Below are positions 1-11,389 of a stretch of DNA of 64,000 nucleotides, one piece after another. The DNA is taken from contig NC_079236.1 of NCBI RefSeq assembly GCF_028502605.1, positions 3,658,001 to 3,722,000 of the forward strand, written 5' to 3'. Below the pieces are notes generated by a model that was given only the letters and a program-made list of their open reading frames with translations, did not search any database and was not told where the DNA came from. Both the position numbers and the translations under genes were made by a program. The stretch is from Trichoderma breve (Eukaryota; Ascomycota; Sordariomycetes; Hypocreales; Hypocreaceae). Each line of letters opens with the position of its first letter. Position 1 is the stretch's first letter.

Positions 1-607
1 CGCGATTCTCCGAAACATAATTTCTGTCACTTATGCACTAGCTCTCCTGACTTCCCTAGTAGGGATGAGTTAGATAGCCATCAAGAGACAGCCCATCATT
101 ACTGCAATTCTTGTGATCGCTGTTTTAAAACTTCTGGGCAGCTTCGGGATCATGATATATCGGAGCATAATATGTGTAGTGTCTGCGGGGACTACTTTCA
201 ATCCTCTTCAAATCTCAAGGCCGTAAGCCCCTTTGAAGCTCCCCGTCGTATTCTTATCTAACCGTATCCAGCACCTCATTACTCACCAACCAAAGGATAA
301 AGAATGTTTTGGGTGTTACAAGAAGTTTTCATCATGGTCGGCTATGCTACTACACATGGAATACGATGGCTGTCCATCAGAAGTGGGTGAAGACGAGATA
401 ATTGGTATTGCTCTTGAGTGCTATCAATCTAAGCGTTACAGGTGCGATGATGGAGAGAATAACTTTGAATGCCCAACATGCAGGTCGCCATTCTTGCAAA
501 TGAGTGGCCTTTTACAGCATGCTGAGAGCGATGCCTGCCAGGAAAGTCTCGCACAAGGACGGCCTTTGTCAAAATTTCTGCACTTCCTACGGATACGATT
601 GGCTTGA
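1..607 (+). CDS. C2H2-type zinc-finger protein, 3' part only (5' end outside window)
   Basis: The 5' end lies beyond the window. Exons are <1..222 and 272..607; the intron at 223-271 (49 bp, GTAAGC..CCAG, with CTAAC at 258) is required, because reading through it hits a stop. Splicing joins C-x2-C (CSVC) to H-x3-H (HLITH) and so makes a canonical finger. I count about five fingers in tandem: two before the spliced one, the spliced one, and two C-terminal ones ending in Cys rather than His (C2HC-like, near CFGC and CPTC). This array suggests nucleic-acid binding, but no specific function can be named. The protein ends at a TGA at 605-607. Confidence in the splice is high; the partner domain upstream is unknown. 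Confidence 0.75.
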
Positions 608-976
608 GTGTCTAGTTTGTGTTCTCTACTTTCCGGCAGTAAGCCTAAATGCTTGATTTATTGATTCATTCAAGTTCTATCCTTCGCAGTAGATAGATGT
701 AGACCCAATAAATTAAGTGGTGCTACACATACTGCATTGAATTAGAATATCCTTTTGATTTCTTGGTACATGACTTCACGCGTCCCGTTGCTCTCTCTCC
801 CTTCAATAGTCCAGCTTCAGCTCCATCCCTCCTCCCCCATGTTGAATCTAATTCCAGCTTATCATTTGTCAAAATTCTACTGTGTTATTTTGATACTAGT
901 TAGTCTATAGAAAAAAGTCGAAGAGTTCTTGAATGCTCTATGGAGTAACCTTGGATTGGTTTCAACAGATAGCAGT
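608..976. other. convergent intergenic region
   Basis: This 3'-3' spacer lies between the zinc-finger gene and the SDR on the other strand. It is AT-rich. I see no ORF, repeat or RNA gene in it. Confidence 0.5.
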
Positions 977-2052
977 TCAAGCACTCTTAAAGTGCTCCTT
1001 GCCAAAGGTGCCCACCAAGTCCACTGTCAACTCGTTCTTAGCTACGATATCGGCTTTACGAGCCACCAATTCTTCAACATCCCAGTTGGATGAAATTACC
1101 CTCCCGCTTAGGAACGCCGAGCGTTCTGCATCGGCTGCAACCCAAGTACAAAGCCCCCCAGCCAACAGTGGTGAATCCATATTAAACTTCTCGAAAAAGG
1201 GTTGCATCATGTCCGTAGCTACAAGACCAGGATGGATGCTTACAACAGTGAGCGTACCCCCATATGCAGCATTGAGCATGGTACACCACTGTTGGCTGGC
1301 GAGTTTACTGACGCTGTAAGCGTCGGACACGGGATACACAAGCCACGCTGCGGAAGATGAGATGTTGATAATCATAGCAGGTGTAGTCGGAGATGGAAGG
1401 GCAGAGATAAAATATTTCGAGAAGACGAAGAACCCCTTTACATTGATTTCCTGGAAACAGACTAATAATTAGCATGCATCATTCTCCCATGTAATGCAGG
1501 GCGTGGAAAGCAGTGGGTGACTCACAAAGTTCTTCCACCATTCGTCAACCTCGGCTTCATGCAGTATCGGGCCTCCTCCATTTCCGGCCGCATTGACCGC
1601 TGCGTTATGAACCAGTGTATCTGCGTAGCGGCCGAATCGTGTCTGGATGTTGTCGAAGAGCTGCCCCACTGCGATCTCATTCGTGATATCCAACGCAACA
1701 AGCAAAGTTTCGATCTTGGGGTTGATAGCGAGAACCTCGCGCTCTACTTCCTTCAGCTTAGCCTCATCTCGGGCAACGAGAACTAGGCCGTGGACCCCAG
1801 CTTTAGCAAAAGATGGCACGATACCCTGGAAATGACAACGAATCAGCTTGACGGCCCGTCGCGTTATGGGACTAGATCCGGAAGATTGCTGACCCTAGCT
1901 CCAATACCTCGGCTTGCGCCAGTAATAATGACAATTCTCCCCGCAAGTGAGTTGGCCGGATTGGTTGGATCGATGGGGGGATAGACATCCTGGAAGGTCT
2001 TCTTGGTGTACTGCAGGGAGGAGACAAAATAATCCGGGGGTAAGTCGGCCAT
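977..2052 (-). CDS. short-chain dehydrogenase/reductase (SDR), three exons
   Basis: Exons on the minus strand are 2052..1894, 1825..1526 and 1450..977, giving 310 aa. The NAD(P)-binding motif TGASRGIG sits near residue 45 and is split by intron 1. The NAA motif (HNAAVNAAG) follows, then the catalytic region with a Ser tract (NISSS) and YSVSK, the Tyr-x3-Lys pair. The length fits classical SDRs. Intron 1 (1826-1893) uses a GTCAGC donor rather than the usual GTRAGT, but the reading frame and the motif leave no alternative. Intron 2 (1451-1525) has GTGAGT. The gene is divergent from the aldo-keto reductase at 3287, with 1.2 kb between them. The substrate cannot be inferred. It would act as a cytosolic oxidoreductase; no signal peptide is visible. 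Confidence 0.85.
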
Positions 2053-3286
2053 GATTGTGACTAGAGAAAATATTAACTTTGGTATAAAAGAGAATTTACA
2101 GATACGCTGCCGCTATGCAATTCAGAAGAGTGCATTGCTTGGGCTCTCTTTTCAATATACATCACCTCTGGAATTGCGGGGAGTCGTGATTGCGGTTTGT
2201 AATGTAGGGCAACTTTTCGCGCGGGATTTCTCTATGAAACTTCCACCGAACATGGTGTCCGCCTCAATATTTAATCATTAAGCATTCCATAAGAATTACG
2301 AAATCATAACAAAGCTCATCCATATCTAAAATAGACGAATATGTGTACTTCATGCTCACGCGATCGGCCGACATCATAACAGCGTTTTACAGTGTCTTAC
2401 CTACATTGCGGCCGCTCCCTGGTCTTTCAGCCTAGCTGTATTCCGTATTTGCAGAATATTATCTGCATATAGATGCAGGCTCTATTCTGAATCTACAGAA
2501 TTAATTATGAGGCGTATATTAATTTGTCGTGAATTTGGAAAATGGAAAATCGCAGTCATACAGTGATACCCTGGAACTACGGAGTTAGCGATAGTCGAAT
2601 TGGGCAACGCTTCAGGACTAGACTCGCTTGTCAGATGCTCACTTACAACAAGCCGTAAGCAAATAGACACCCCCTAGCTTTATCATCACCAACTATATCG
2701 AGAAAACAATGACGTTGTTACGTTCAACCTGTAGAGATCCAAGAAGTATGCTCAATTGAAGCCAAACACTGGGGCGCGGGGTCTCGGTCAATTGAGTTGT
2801 TAGCAACCGGATATACGATTGACGCCGGATGTACGATTACAAATCCAGTTTCAGCCCCCTAAAATTTGCCAATCGTTGCTATTGATGCCTCAATGGCTAG
2901 TATCTAAAAACTATTCGTAACAAGGCGAAACTAAGCTCTGGATGATCTTATAGGTTGAATTCTCGTTAGACTATTCTCTTCTCCACCTACTCAGCTGCGC
3001 TGCGTGTGGCCGAGTGACCGAGGATGAACATCGCGATGGTATCACGTCAATTAATAATACGGAATATGAACCCGCGACAAGCCTAGTTGCCAGTTATCTC
3101 CATTATCTCCACAAAACAGAGGAAAACTTACCCTGGGAAGTAAATACGCTTTGCGTATTGCATCTTTCAGGTCTTTTACATCTATAAAAGGGATTAAATA
3201 GAGCCCCGATCCTGGGCTTCAATTAGCTTATTGCTTAAACTACCTCTCACCTAGATTATCGAAATACTTGTTGATCATTCTCAACC
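2053..3286. promoter_or_regulatory. divergent promoter region with an 18-bp-period direct repeat and a TATA box
   Basis: This 1.2 kb spacer lies between the divergent SDR and AKR genes. It holds a near-perfect direct repeat, CCGGATATACGATT at 2807-2820 and CCGGATGTACGATT at 2825-2838. A TATAAAAG box lies at 3183-3190, about 100 bp upstream of the AKR start. No coding potential is visible. A binding site for a zinc-cluster regulator is possible, because each repeat unit contains CGG; that is inference. Confidence 0.5.
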
Positions 3287-4339
3287 ATGGCGTATTCCGG
3301 ACCACGACTTGTTTTTGGCACAGCCAACTTCGACAAAGGCAACGCATTCCCCACCGCTGAACAGGCTGCCGAGGTGCTCAATGCTGTTGAAAAAGTAGGA
3401 ATCAAGCAGCTTGACACGGCACAACTCTACGGCATCAGCGAAGAAATCTTGGGAAAACTCAAGGCACCATCAAGATTCACCATTGACACGAAGCACATTG
3501 GAGGATGGGTTTCTGGTCAATCAACGCGAGAAAGAGTTGTCGAAAGAGGCCTGGAGAGCTTGCAAAAACTGGGCGTTGACAAGGTATTCCAACTCTCTAT
3601 TCTCAGTGTGGTGTAAAAGCTTTATCCTGCTACATACATCGCTAAGACGGACGAACAGGTACACATTTTTTATCTCCATGCACCCGATCCAGAAGAGTCT
3701 CTTGAAGGAACTCTGGCTGGCATCAACGACTTGTATCTCCAGGGAAAATTCGAAAAGTTTGGACTGTCCAACTATAATGTAGACGAATTAAAGGCCGTTC
3801 TCAAGATTGTAAAGGAGAAAGGCTACGTCGCTCCTACTGTCTATCAAGGAAACTACAATCCGGTCGCCCGCAGGTCCGAAACGGAACTATTCCCTATTTT
3901 CCGAGAAAACGGCATTGCATTCTACGCTTACAGCGCAATTGCTGGAGGATTCCTTACAAAGTCATCTGAGCAGCTGCGGCAGGGATCCGGTGGTGAGGGA
4001 AGATGGAGCAAAGAAACGGCCATTGGACAGATGTACCACACCCTGTACAACAGACCAAAGTTTCTGGAGGCACTGGATATCTGGAACGAAGCGTCTAATG
4101 TGTCAGGCATTCCAAAGGCTGAGCTGGCGTACCGATGGGTTGCCTATCACTCGGTACTTAAGGAGCATCTGGGCGATGGAATTGTTCTCGGTGCGAGCAG
4201 GATCCCGCAGCTGGAGCAAACTGTTGCGGGCCTGAACAACGGGCCGTTACCAGAGTCAGTTGTGAAGACGATTGAGGAGGTTTGGGAGCTTGTAAAGGAT
4301 GAGTCGCCGATGGATAACTATGACACCCGCCGAAACTAA
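3287..4339 (+). CDS. aldo-keto reductase, AKR7 (aflatoxin aldehyde reductase)-like
   Basis: Exons 3287..3583 and 3659..4339 encode 325 aa. The intron at 3584-3658 (GTATTC..ACAG) restores the strand that carries the catalytic His. The AKR tetrad is visible: Asp and Tyr in DTAQLYG, Lys in DTKHIGG and His in FYLHAPD. The later motif GLSNYN and the C-terminal cofactor region ILGASR follow, as in AKR7-type proteins, which reduce aldehydes with NADPH. The length is full for the family. A Zn2Cys6 regulator lies directly downstream on the same strand, and an SDR is divergent upstream, so a small reductive module is plausible. A second AKR of identical length is found at 56203-57352. Confidence 0.88.
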
Positions 4340-4860
4340 GCATAGAGATGTACTTAAAATAGGGTAGACAATAACATAGTGAGCATGCCGTCTTTCGCCG
4401 CATGGATGTTACCTTGACTTGTGGTGCTCCGAAAAGAGTTGGGGTTGTAGATCGTATTAAACAATAAAATTTCCGATACGACATCCGCTAATGTGACCGT
4501 CTCCTTTTGGCATTGAACCTTTCTAGACAAGCTCATTCGTCATCAACCCCTGAGACGTCAGAAACAACGTCATTGCGTACTCTCTACTACGAAGCTTGAA
4601 TAGCGCTTACGTACAGTAGAGGCTCAGACTGGGCAGGCTTAACGATTTATACATTAATACTCCGCTGGGTAAAGTTCTCTCGGCTCATCTTAAGCTTACA
4701 GGCGGCCCCGCAGTTTCAGCATCCGTCCGTGTATCCCAAAGGAGGAGAAGCAATCGGGCTTCGGCGGGCGGCACTAACAAGACACCGCGTTTCCATCTCC
4801 AAACACTAACGCGGAACTTGGGCATGAACCTTGCCAGTCAACCATCCACAACTCGCCAGC
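4340..4860. other. intergenic spacer between AKR and Zn2Cys6 gene
   Basis: This stretch is the AKR terminator region plus the promoter of the downstream regulator. The GC content rises in the last 150 bp. No ORF, RNA gene or clear repeat is seen. Confidence 0.4.
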
Positions 4861-6920
4861 ATGAGTACTGCATCTACGGAAGACGCGGCATCAAACGAAG
4901 GAACTGGGACTGCAAGTCCGACCGGGCTAAACCGCACTTGTGAGGTACGTCTTTGCATTGATATTCACCCTCTTCGCAGCAGGGCGCCACGAGAAGAGAT
5001 GCTCAATTATGATTCAAGGGTTGTCGGCAGCGAAAGATAAAATGCATCAATGGATCGCGTCGCTCAGGTGCGCAAAAATGCGATCGCTGTTCTAAATTGG
5101 ACGTGGATTGCGTGTTTCGTCCTCCCGCCATTAGACGAAGGCGCAACAAGAACGACACAAGGATCAAGGCCCTCGAGCAGAAGCTACAAGAACTCCAAGA
5201 TGCAATTTCTGAGACTCCAGCTCAACTTGACGCGGAGATTCCATATTCAGATCCATTGAACTCTGAGTTTATGAATGCATCTCTATTCTCAGATCCTCAG
5301 CATCAATCACTTCAATCGACTTCTCTAGAGGACTCACTGCCACCTTTGGCATTTGAGTCAACGCTTGATCCTTATTTAACGTTAGATGATCCTGTGTCAA
5401 TCGGCCTGGTCAGCTCCGAGTTCGCCCACGAAATGTTTTCGACATTTTGCGTGAACATGGCACCGATTTACCCTCTCGTACTTTTGCCCTCACACTGGAC
5501 GTGGCAGCATACCAGGGACATCAAGCCTGCTCTTTTTAGGGCGGTTCTATCGGTTGCCTCAAGCAGTCATGAACCAGAATGTTGCAAGGTGTTGTTTCGC
5601 AATACTGCCAAATACTTAGCGGAAGAGGTTGCGATGCACGGTAACAAGTCTCTTGATTTGATTCAAGCATACCTCGTTCTATCGGCATGGTACTGTCTCG
5701 TGGAGGATTTTCAAAAGCTAATGTTCAGCCAATACGCAAATATGGCTGCCTCATTAGTTTTGGACTTGAAGTCTTCAAATGACGATCGGTACAGGATCCC
5801 ATCGGCAAACGAGTCCTTTGTCCACTCGGAACAGTTGATCGAAACATGCAGAACATTTGTAGCATGTTACTTTCTCTCTTCGAGGTACGTTCCGAAGTTG
5901 TATCACGATGTATCAACACCAATACTAACACGTACTCAAGTATGGCATTTTCATTCAGGCGTCCTTCTGTCCTTCGTCATGAGCCTTGGCTCGATGATTG
6001 CATCAGGATACTTGAGACAGCTCCAAGTATTCATCCGAACGACCGGCGGCTTATAGAATGGACAAAGCTTCAGATAATTGCGGAAGAAAGCATTTCAATG
6101 ACTGGACTGTATAGCGGATCTCGTGTCAACTTCTCGGATGATAGCATCTGCCGGGTTCTGAGATTTGGCGTGGATCGTGCGACAGCGTGGAAGCGACAGG
6201 TTTCCACAGACATTATACACCGTAACACATCCCAATTGGATCACCAAATTGTTTGAGTATTCTAGCTAATGACAACCAGAACCGATGATAATCCACTACC
6301 ACATGGTTTTGATAAGCCTTCACGAGCCAGCATTCTATGATGGGCACGACATGGAAGATTTCCGGCCGCCGTACAAATTACGTCCTCTACCTCTGGCCAA
6401 GAATCTGGACAATTATTATTCCTTAAACGTCGCCAACTCGCTTGCCCAATGCGTCGCGTCGGCACAAAAGGTGATCCACACGTTTCTGGACATTCCAATC
6501 GAAATTCTCCAAATAATGCCAGTAATTGTTTTCACCAGAATCACATATGCGGCTGTGATTCTGATGAAGTTCGATGTTTCTGCCCGGGTACCACAGAGCG
6601 TCGCATGTCTGCTTGATGATATCGAGTTTAACCCAAAGGTGCTCTTGTTACAGTTGCTCAACAAACTGACGTTAGCCGAAGGGAGCAAGCGTCTTGTTGT
6701 GCCATCTGTCTTTCGTGGGGCTTTATCAAGGATGACGAGATGGTATATTGATCAGTTTGAGAGCTTGCAGGCGCCTGATCAAGGTGATATTTTTGAGCCT
6801 ATGATGCATGTAGGGATCGATGCTCAGCGGAGTCCTGACACTGGCCTCAGTCACACTGGCAGCGTTACATCAGATACCAGTGTTCTGCCGTTGCACCACT
6901 TCAATAACGATTATTTATAG
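4861..6920 (+). CDS. Zn2Cys6 fungal transcription factor with middle homology region
   Basis: Exons 4861..4944, 5019..5884, 5941..6221 and 6280..6920 encode 623 aa. Splicing at 4945-5018 is decisive: it joins Cys27 to Cys30 and produces C27-x2-C30-x6-C37-x11-C49-x2-C52-x6-C59, a binuclear zinc cluster with the usual basic RQRK stretch. A short heptad-like linker (around residues 72-90) could dimerise. The remainder matches the fungal-specific MHR layout, including the typical IHYHMVLISLHEP segment near residue 412. The intron at 5885-5940 has a TACTAAC branch point. The intron at 6222-6279 is inferred from phase and that conserved segment. It is nuclear and likely regulates adjacent genes such as the AKR, but no target is proven. 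Confidence 0.85.
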
Positions 6921-7711
6921 TCTCATAGTACAATTAAGCAGGTTTTGTGGTAATTGTAGGATACCCGTATTATAATATTTACATGAAAAGTCGCGTATTG
7001 ACACGTTTTAACAATAAATCTTTTAAAGCTAGCAATATCATGGTACCAAAGAGTTTAGCAGATAAGCATAATGTATATAGGTAAGTTATTTTACAATTAC
7101 CTAGAGAGTTCAGCTATTGCTGTATGCGGACCAAGCTAGCGACGTTCATACATACGTTTGTTTGTTTCTCTATTTACAGACTAAACACTCAGGCGGCAGC
7201 CTCAAAGAGAACGCCGTTATATCGGACCTTATTTTCATCTCTCGACCTTTAAATGCAAGATCCAATGCTTCTGATAATGGTACCAGGTCGTTATGCATCA
7301 AATTACGCTTGCGGCCCCCCAAGTGGCGATTTTATAAGCGCGGCTTTTAATAAGTACCGCCCTCCGTCCAAGCGCGGACTCCCCATCCCGATAACATGGA
7401 AAACCTCTAGAATGTCAGATCTGGATTAACTACCGAGCGCCGATTTCAGTTACCAAATGTTGCATTATAATGCCGAATCATATACGTGGGTGGCCAAGCC
7501 ACCCTGAGGAAGACGTGTTGCCACGCGTGTTATTGTCGCGTATTGCGTAGTCGTCTTGTCTCTTAATCGTCTCTAAGATATATATAACAATTGTAAAGGT
7601 GCTGTATCTACATATAAAGCGTCTTGTATCCATCATTATAACGATTGAAGTACACATACTAACAAACGATCCTCTTCCATACACCACCCAACACCAATTT
7701 CAGCAGCCAAT
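6921..7711. other. intergenic region upstream of the secreted MBL-fold gene
   Basis: The stretch is AT-rich with a short TATATATAA run near 7578-7586, a plausible promoter element. I see no gene, RNA or clear repeat. Confidence 0.4.
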
Positions 7712-9523
7712 ATGAAGCTCAGAGAAGCCTTTTTGTTGGTCTTTTCCAGTGCAACTCACTTGGTGACTGCCAATCCCACACCTTGCGCCAATGTCACAGA
7801 TGCGTCGACGTTGTTAGGGAGCATCATTGACTCAATTGGAGGACCAAAGGCCTTGAAAGAGGTTCAGAGATTGGTGTTCAAAGCGGAAGGGTAAGTATAC
7901 TACTTGACGGCATATCCGGTTTAAACGCGTGAGACAAATATTAACAATTACAGCATTTACCGATCTCAAACTCTCACGCAAAACTACAACCTCTATCACT
8001 CGGACCAGTCTGTTGCTGAAACGGGCTCGGAAACCTTGTCCTTTGACTTGTCTTCGGGGCTGCGAGCTCGCATCGACCGATATTACCGATACAATGACTA
8101 CTGGATCTGGTCCCAACCTGGTCTAGAACCCTCGATGAATTATACTATTGTCATGAAAGATGGTTCAGATGGCTTTGCATGCTTCACCAAAGCACAAAAC
8201 AACTTCTTCGTGGACGACCCGACCCAGACGCTAGGATATGTCGATTCATACCTGGCGGATTACCTGATCCACCAGGCACAGCAGTTTGCCCTGCCCTGGT
8301 TGCTGCAGCAGATGAATTCAGCTTCATCTCGCCTTCATACTTATGACATGGTTGAACCTCTCACGAATAATCGATTCAAGGTATTGGAACTTGATGGTTC
8401 TGACTTGAGTCTAATTGTAAATGCCTCGAGCCACAGGCCATACAAAATACGCTTCTTGGAGAATCACGCGACTTTTGGAATAGCTACCAATGACCTGCTG
8501 CTGTCGAACTACTCCAGCGTGTCTTTCGACGACAAGTCCGGCCACCGTCTTCAATTGCCTTATCGCCTGCAGACAATTTACAACTCCACAGATGTTCTGG
8601 AAGACGTCAAGCTGGACAGCATCTCCATTAATCCACCAATGAAAGCTGGCCTTTTCGATCCCGTTCTCTCGCCCAAGGATACAACCACTCCCCAGGCACC
8701 GAAGCAAAGCAAACTATACCCTCGTTCTGAAGTCCATGAATTCTTTGAAGCTGGTCTCTGGGGCGGCCCGTTCGAGTCGTTCTTCAACACTTCGGACGTT
8801 GTTGTCTCGCATCCAATCCCCGACATCCCCCAGATCATGGCTGTCTACGTCGGCTACGCAGACTACGTGCAGCTTGTTCTCAACTTCACCGACGGTGTTC
8901 TCATTACCGATGCGGCGCCTCATCGATCCCGAATTCTTATCCAATGGGTCAAAGAAACACTCCATAAATCAGTTACGCATATTGTCCCCAGTCATCACCA
9001 TCGCGACCATGCCGGAGGTGTGCCCGATTATGTTGAGGCTGGAGCAGTAGTCGTCGTCCCTGAAGTGGCCAAGAAGTATTACTCCAACATCAACAACGGC
9101 AATGTTAAGTTCGCTACGTACAATGAGAAGAATCCTTTTGTGCTGAAAGATGCACACATTCAATTTCGCTCGTTGTGGAGGGACGAGAATCCCCATGCTC
9201 GCGACTGGTCGTACGGCGTCGCAACTTCGGCCTGCCCCGCGAAGAATGAAGGAGTAGTCGCGTTTGTAGCTGATGTGTGGAGCCCCGATCCTGATGATGG
9301 AGGTATGGGAGATGCTGTACGATTCGATATCGGATATGCAAGACAGTGGCTGGATGCTGCTGTGGACGATGGACTGCCAAGAAGTACCGTGGTAGTTGGA
9401 GCGCACGGAGGAAACACCACGATAGACAAGCTGGAGAGTCTGATTACTATTACTGGGTATGAGTATCCTAACTTGGAGACGAATGATTGGAAGGCTGGTG
9501 GTGCTCTTTGCAAACATCACTAG
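7712..9523 (+). CDS. secreted metallo-beta-lactamase-fold hydrolase
   Basis: Exons 7712..7890 and 7954..9523 encode 582 aa; the intron at 7891-7953 has GTAAGT..ACAG. The N-terminus is a signal peptide with a hydrophobic core and a likely cut after HLVTA (about residue 20). Several N-x-S/T sequons follow, so export through the secretory pathway is likely. The zinc-binding motif HHHRDHAGG (H-x-H-x-D-H) sits near residue 345, with later His/Asp residues in AHGG. The long N-terminal 300 residues are of unknown fold. Such proteins are annotated as beta-lactamase-domain proteins, and the substrate is not predictable. It is longer than a bare MBL domain (about 200-250 aa). Confidence 0.85.
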
Positions 9524-11389
9524 ATGATGGATAGGTCTTGATGCTTGTCGAAAGGGGACAGGAACAGGTAAGGATATTCCATTCGGCAAGAGATGGGCAG
9601 TGTGTTTGTCTTGTCAATAGAGACCAGCCACTCCCTTTGTTGTTTACCATAATCACTATAAATCATCTCTTTTATACTTTAGAATTAGACTTTTTTTATC
9701 TCAGTATTGCATATCATGTTTCATTACCTTGAAGTGGCATTATAGCTTATGGCTGATTCACAACCTTGGCAGTATTACAGAGTGCAACAGGTCATACTTT
9801 CAGCTGCGAATGCGCATGCATATGGGCGTCAATATGAAGCGATAATTATGCATGTATAGATCAGCTGCACAAGACGAGTTTTATACCAAAGTGCAAATGT
9901 TCATTCCGCTCTCTAACCTACTTGATCTCTCCATTCACGGAACACTAGCGATTCAAATTTCGGCTCTTCGATTGGCGTATGAGCTAGGCTGCCCACTGAT
10001 CGCCGACCGAATTCACGGTACACAAAGTCCGGTCGCCCTTGCATAAAGGATTCGACAGGGATCTCATGACAAATTACTGCTTCTAAGGTCAGTTATAGTC
10101 AAATGCGTCGAGAGGCTTGACTTGGGCGTCGCACTGAGACACCAATCAACGAGCCTCATCTGCGGAATATCTGTGTCACATGGCAATATCCGAGCCTCAA
10201 GATGGGCAATGAGATGTTTGCAAGATGCTCAAGACTGAACTTTGCAAAGTAGTCAAAGAAGCCTACAAAGCGGTTAAACCAAGAATCGCATCAGTCTATG
10301 GCTTGAACGAATACGTAAGAGGTTTCAGATTTGAGATGATGATCGAACTACGTGAATGAGCACAATCAAATTACCATGCTGCGCTAATAAGCCGTCAACC
10401 AGCCACCCTCATCAAAAACACGGTGCGGCTGATCGCCACCCCAAGAAATTGTGTCAAAGCGTCAAGGGAGAGAGCGGCTTCATCGATGCGGAGATCGGCC
10501 GTATCGCGATACTAAGACCCCTGCAGCCCGGGACAGATGCGTGGAGTCTAGTTCCTGGGAACAGATTCGCCCACTGCAAGTATTATACTAGTACTCGTAT
10601 GTCTCGGCCAACAGCATTGTAGTATTCGGTTTACCAAAGCAGAGATCAATACTACCAAGCTTCACGAGTAAGCCTCATTCAATTTCGCCCGATCGTGTTA
10701 GCCGCAATGCCAAGTCCGAATTTCTTGTTATTCCATGTCATCTTACCCTACTTCGTGGCCATATTTTCTTTTTCCTCTCTCGGAACACAGGTAATCCGTA
10801 AGACATGTCTTGGGTGATTGGACGCCCAACGTGACGGATTCCAGGTACTCGTTTCCCCGTCCCCAGCTCGAGCCAAATTTCTCTCCTTGCGTTGCTGATC
10901 TTAAAGGGTATTACTTGATCTCGGCGTAACATTGAACTAGATGACATGGGGTTAAAGTCAAGCGCAATCTCCACGTTGCTTATAGGCAACCTTCCTATTG
11001 TCCCGCAGCGTGTGCTCGTAGAAGCTGTCATAAAAGACAGCCTCCGCACACCCATGACCGCCAAGATGATAGCCCAAAATGTCTCTCATTACTCTAGGAA
11101 GAGTAACTAGTTGTGACACAGCATTTATTAGTCTGGTGATCAGCAAACCCAGAAGAGAAGCCTTCTTCCAGTTTTGGGCAAGAAAAGACATCCTATGTAA
11201 GGGAGGGGGAGCAGTAATACTCGAACAATCGTTGGCATGGGTATAATGGATGAGACCTATATCCCTTTAAGCCCCTTTCTGGATTCATAGATCTTTATTA
11301 AAATGATTGTTCCTTAGATGATCAATTTTGAACCCTCTCATTGTTTGGCATTCACTCGTTATTGTACCTCTCCAAGAGAGGCTACCAGT
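9524..11389. other. long intergenic region without a supported gene
   Basis: This 1.87 kb stretch lies between the MBL-fold gene and the receptor gene. It has only short ORFs on both strands. Two overlapping minus-strand frames at 10738-11191 are of unlike composition, have no recognisable motif and could not be joined into a convincing gene. No RNA gene or clear repeat was found. Confidence 0.4.

Noticed and set aside
933..1319. Plus-strand 128-codon frame
   Set aside because: It is antisense to the last exon of the SDR.
8969..9589. 206-codon minus-strand frame
   Set aside because: It is antisense to the MBL-fold gene, which has clear motifs; it is a shadow frame.
10738..11191. Two overlapping minus-strand frames upstream of the receptor gene
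   Set aside because: No motif, no splice combination that gives a sensible protein, and starts from poor contexts.
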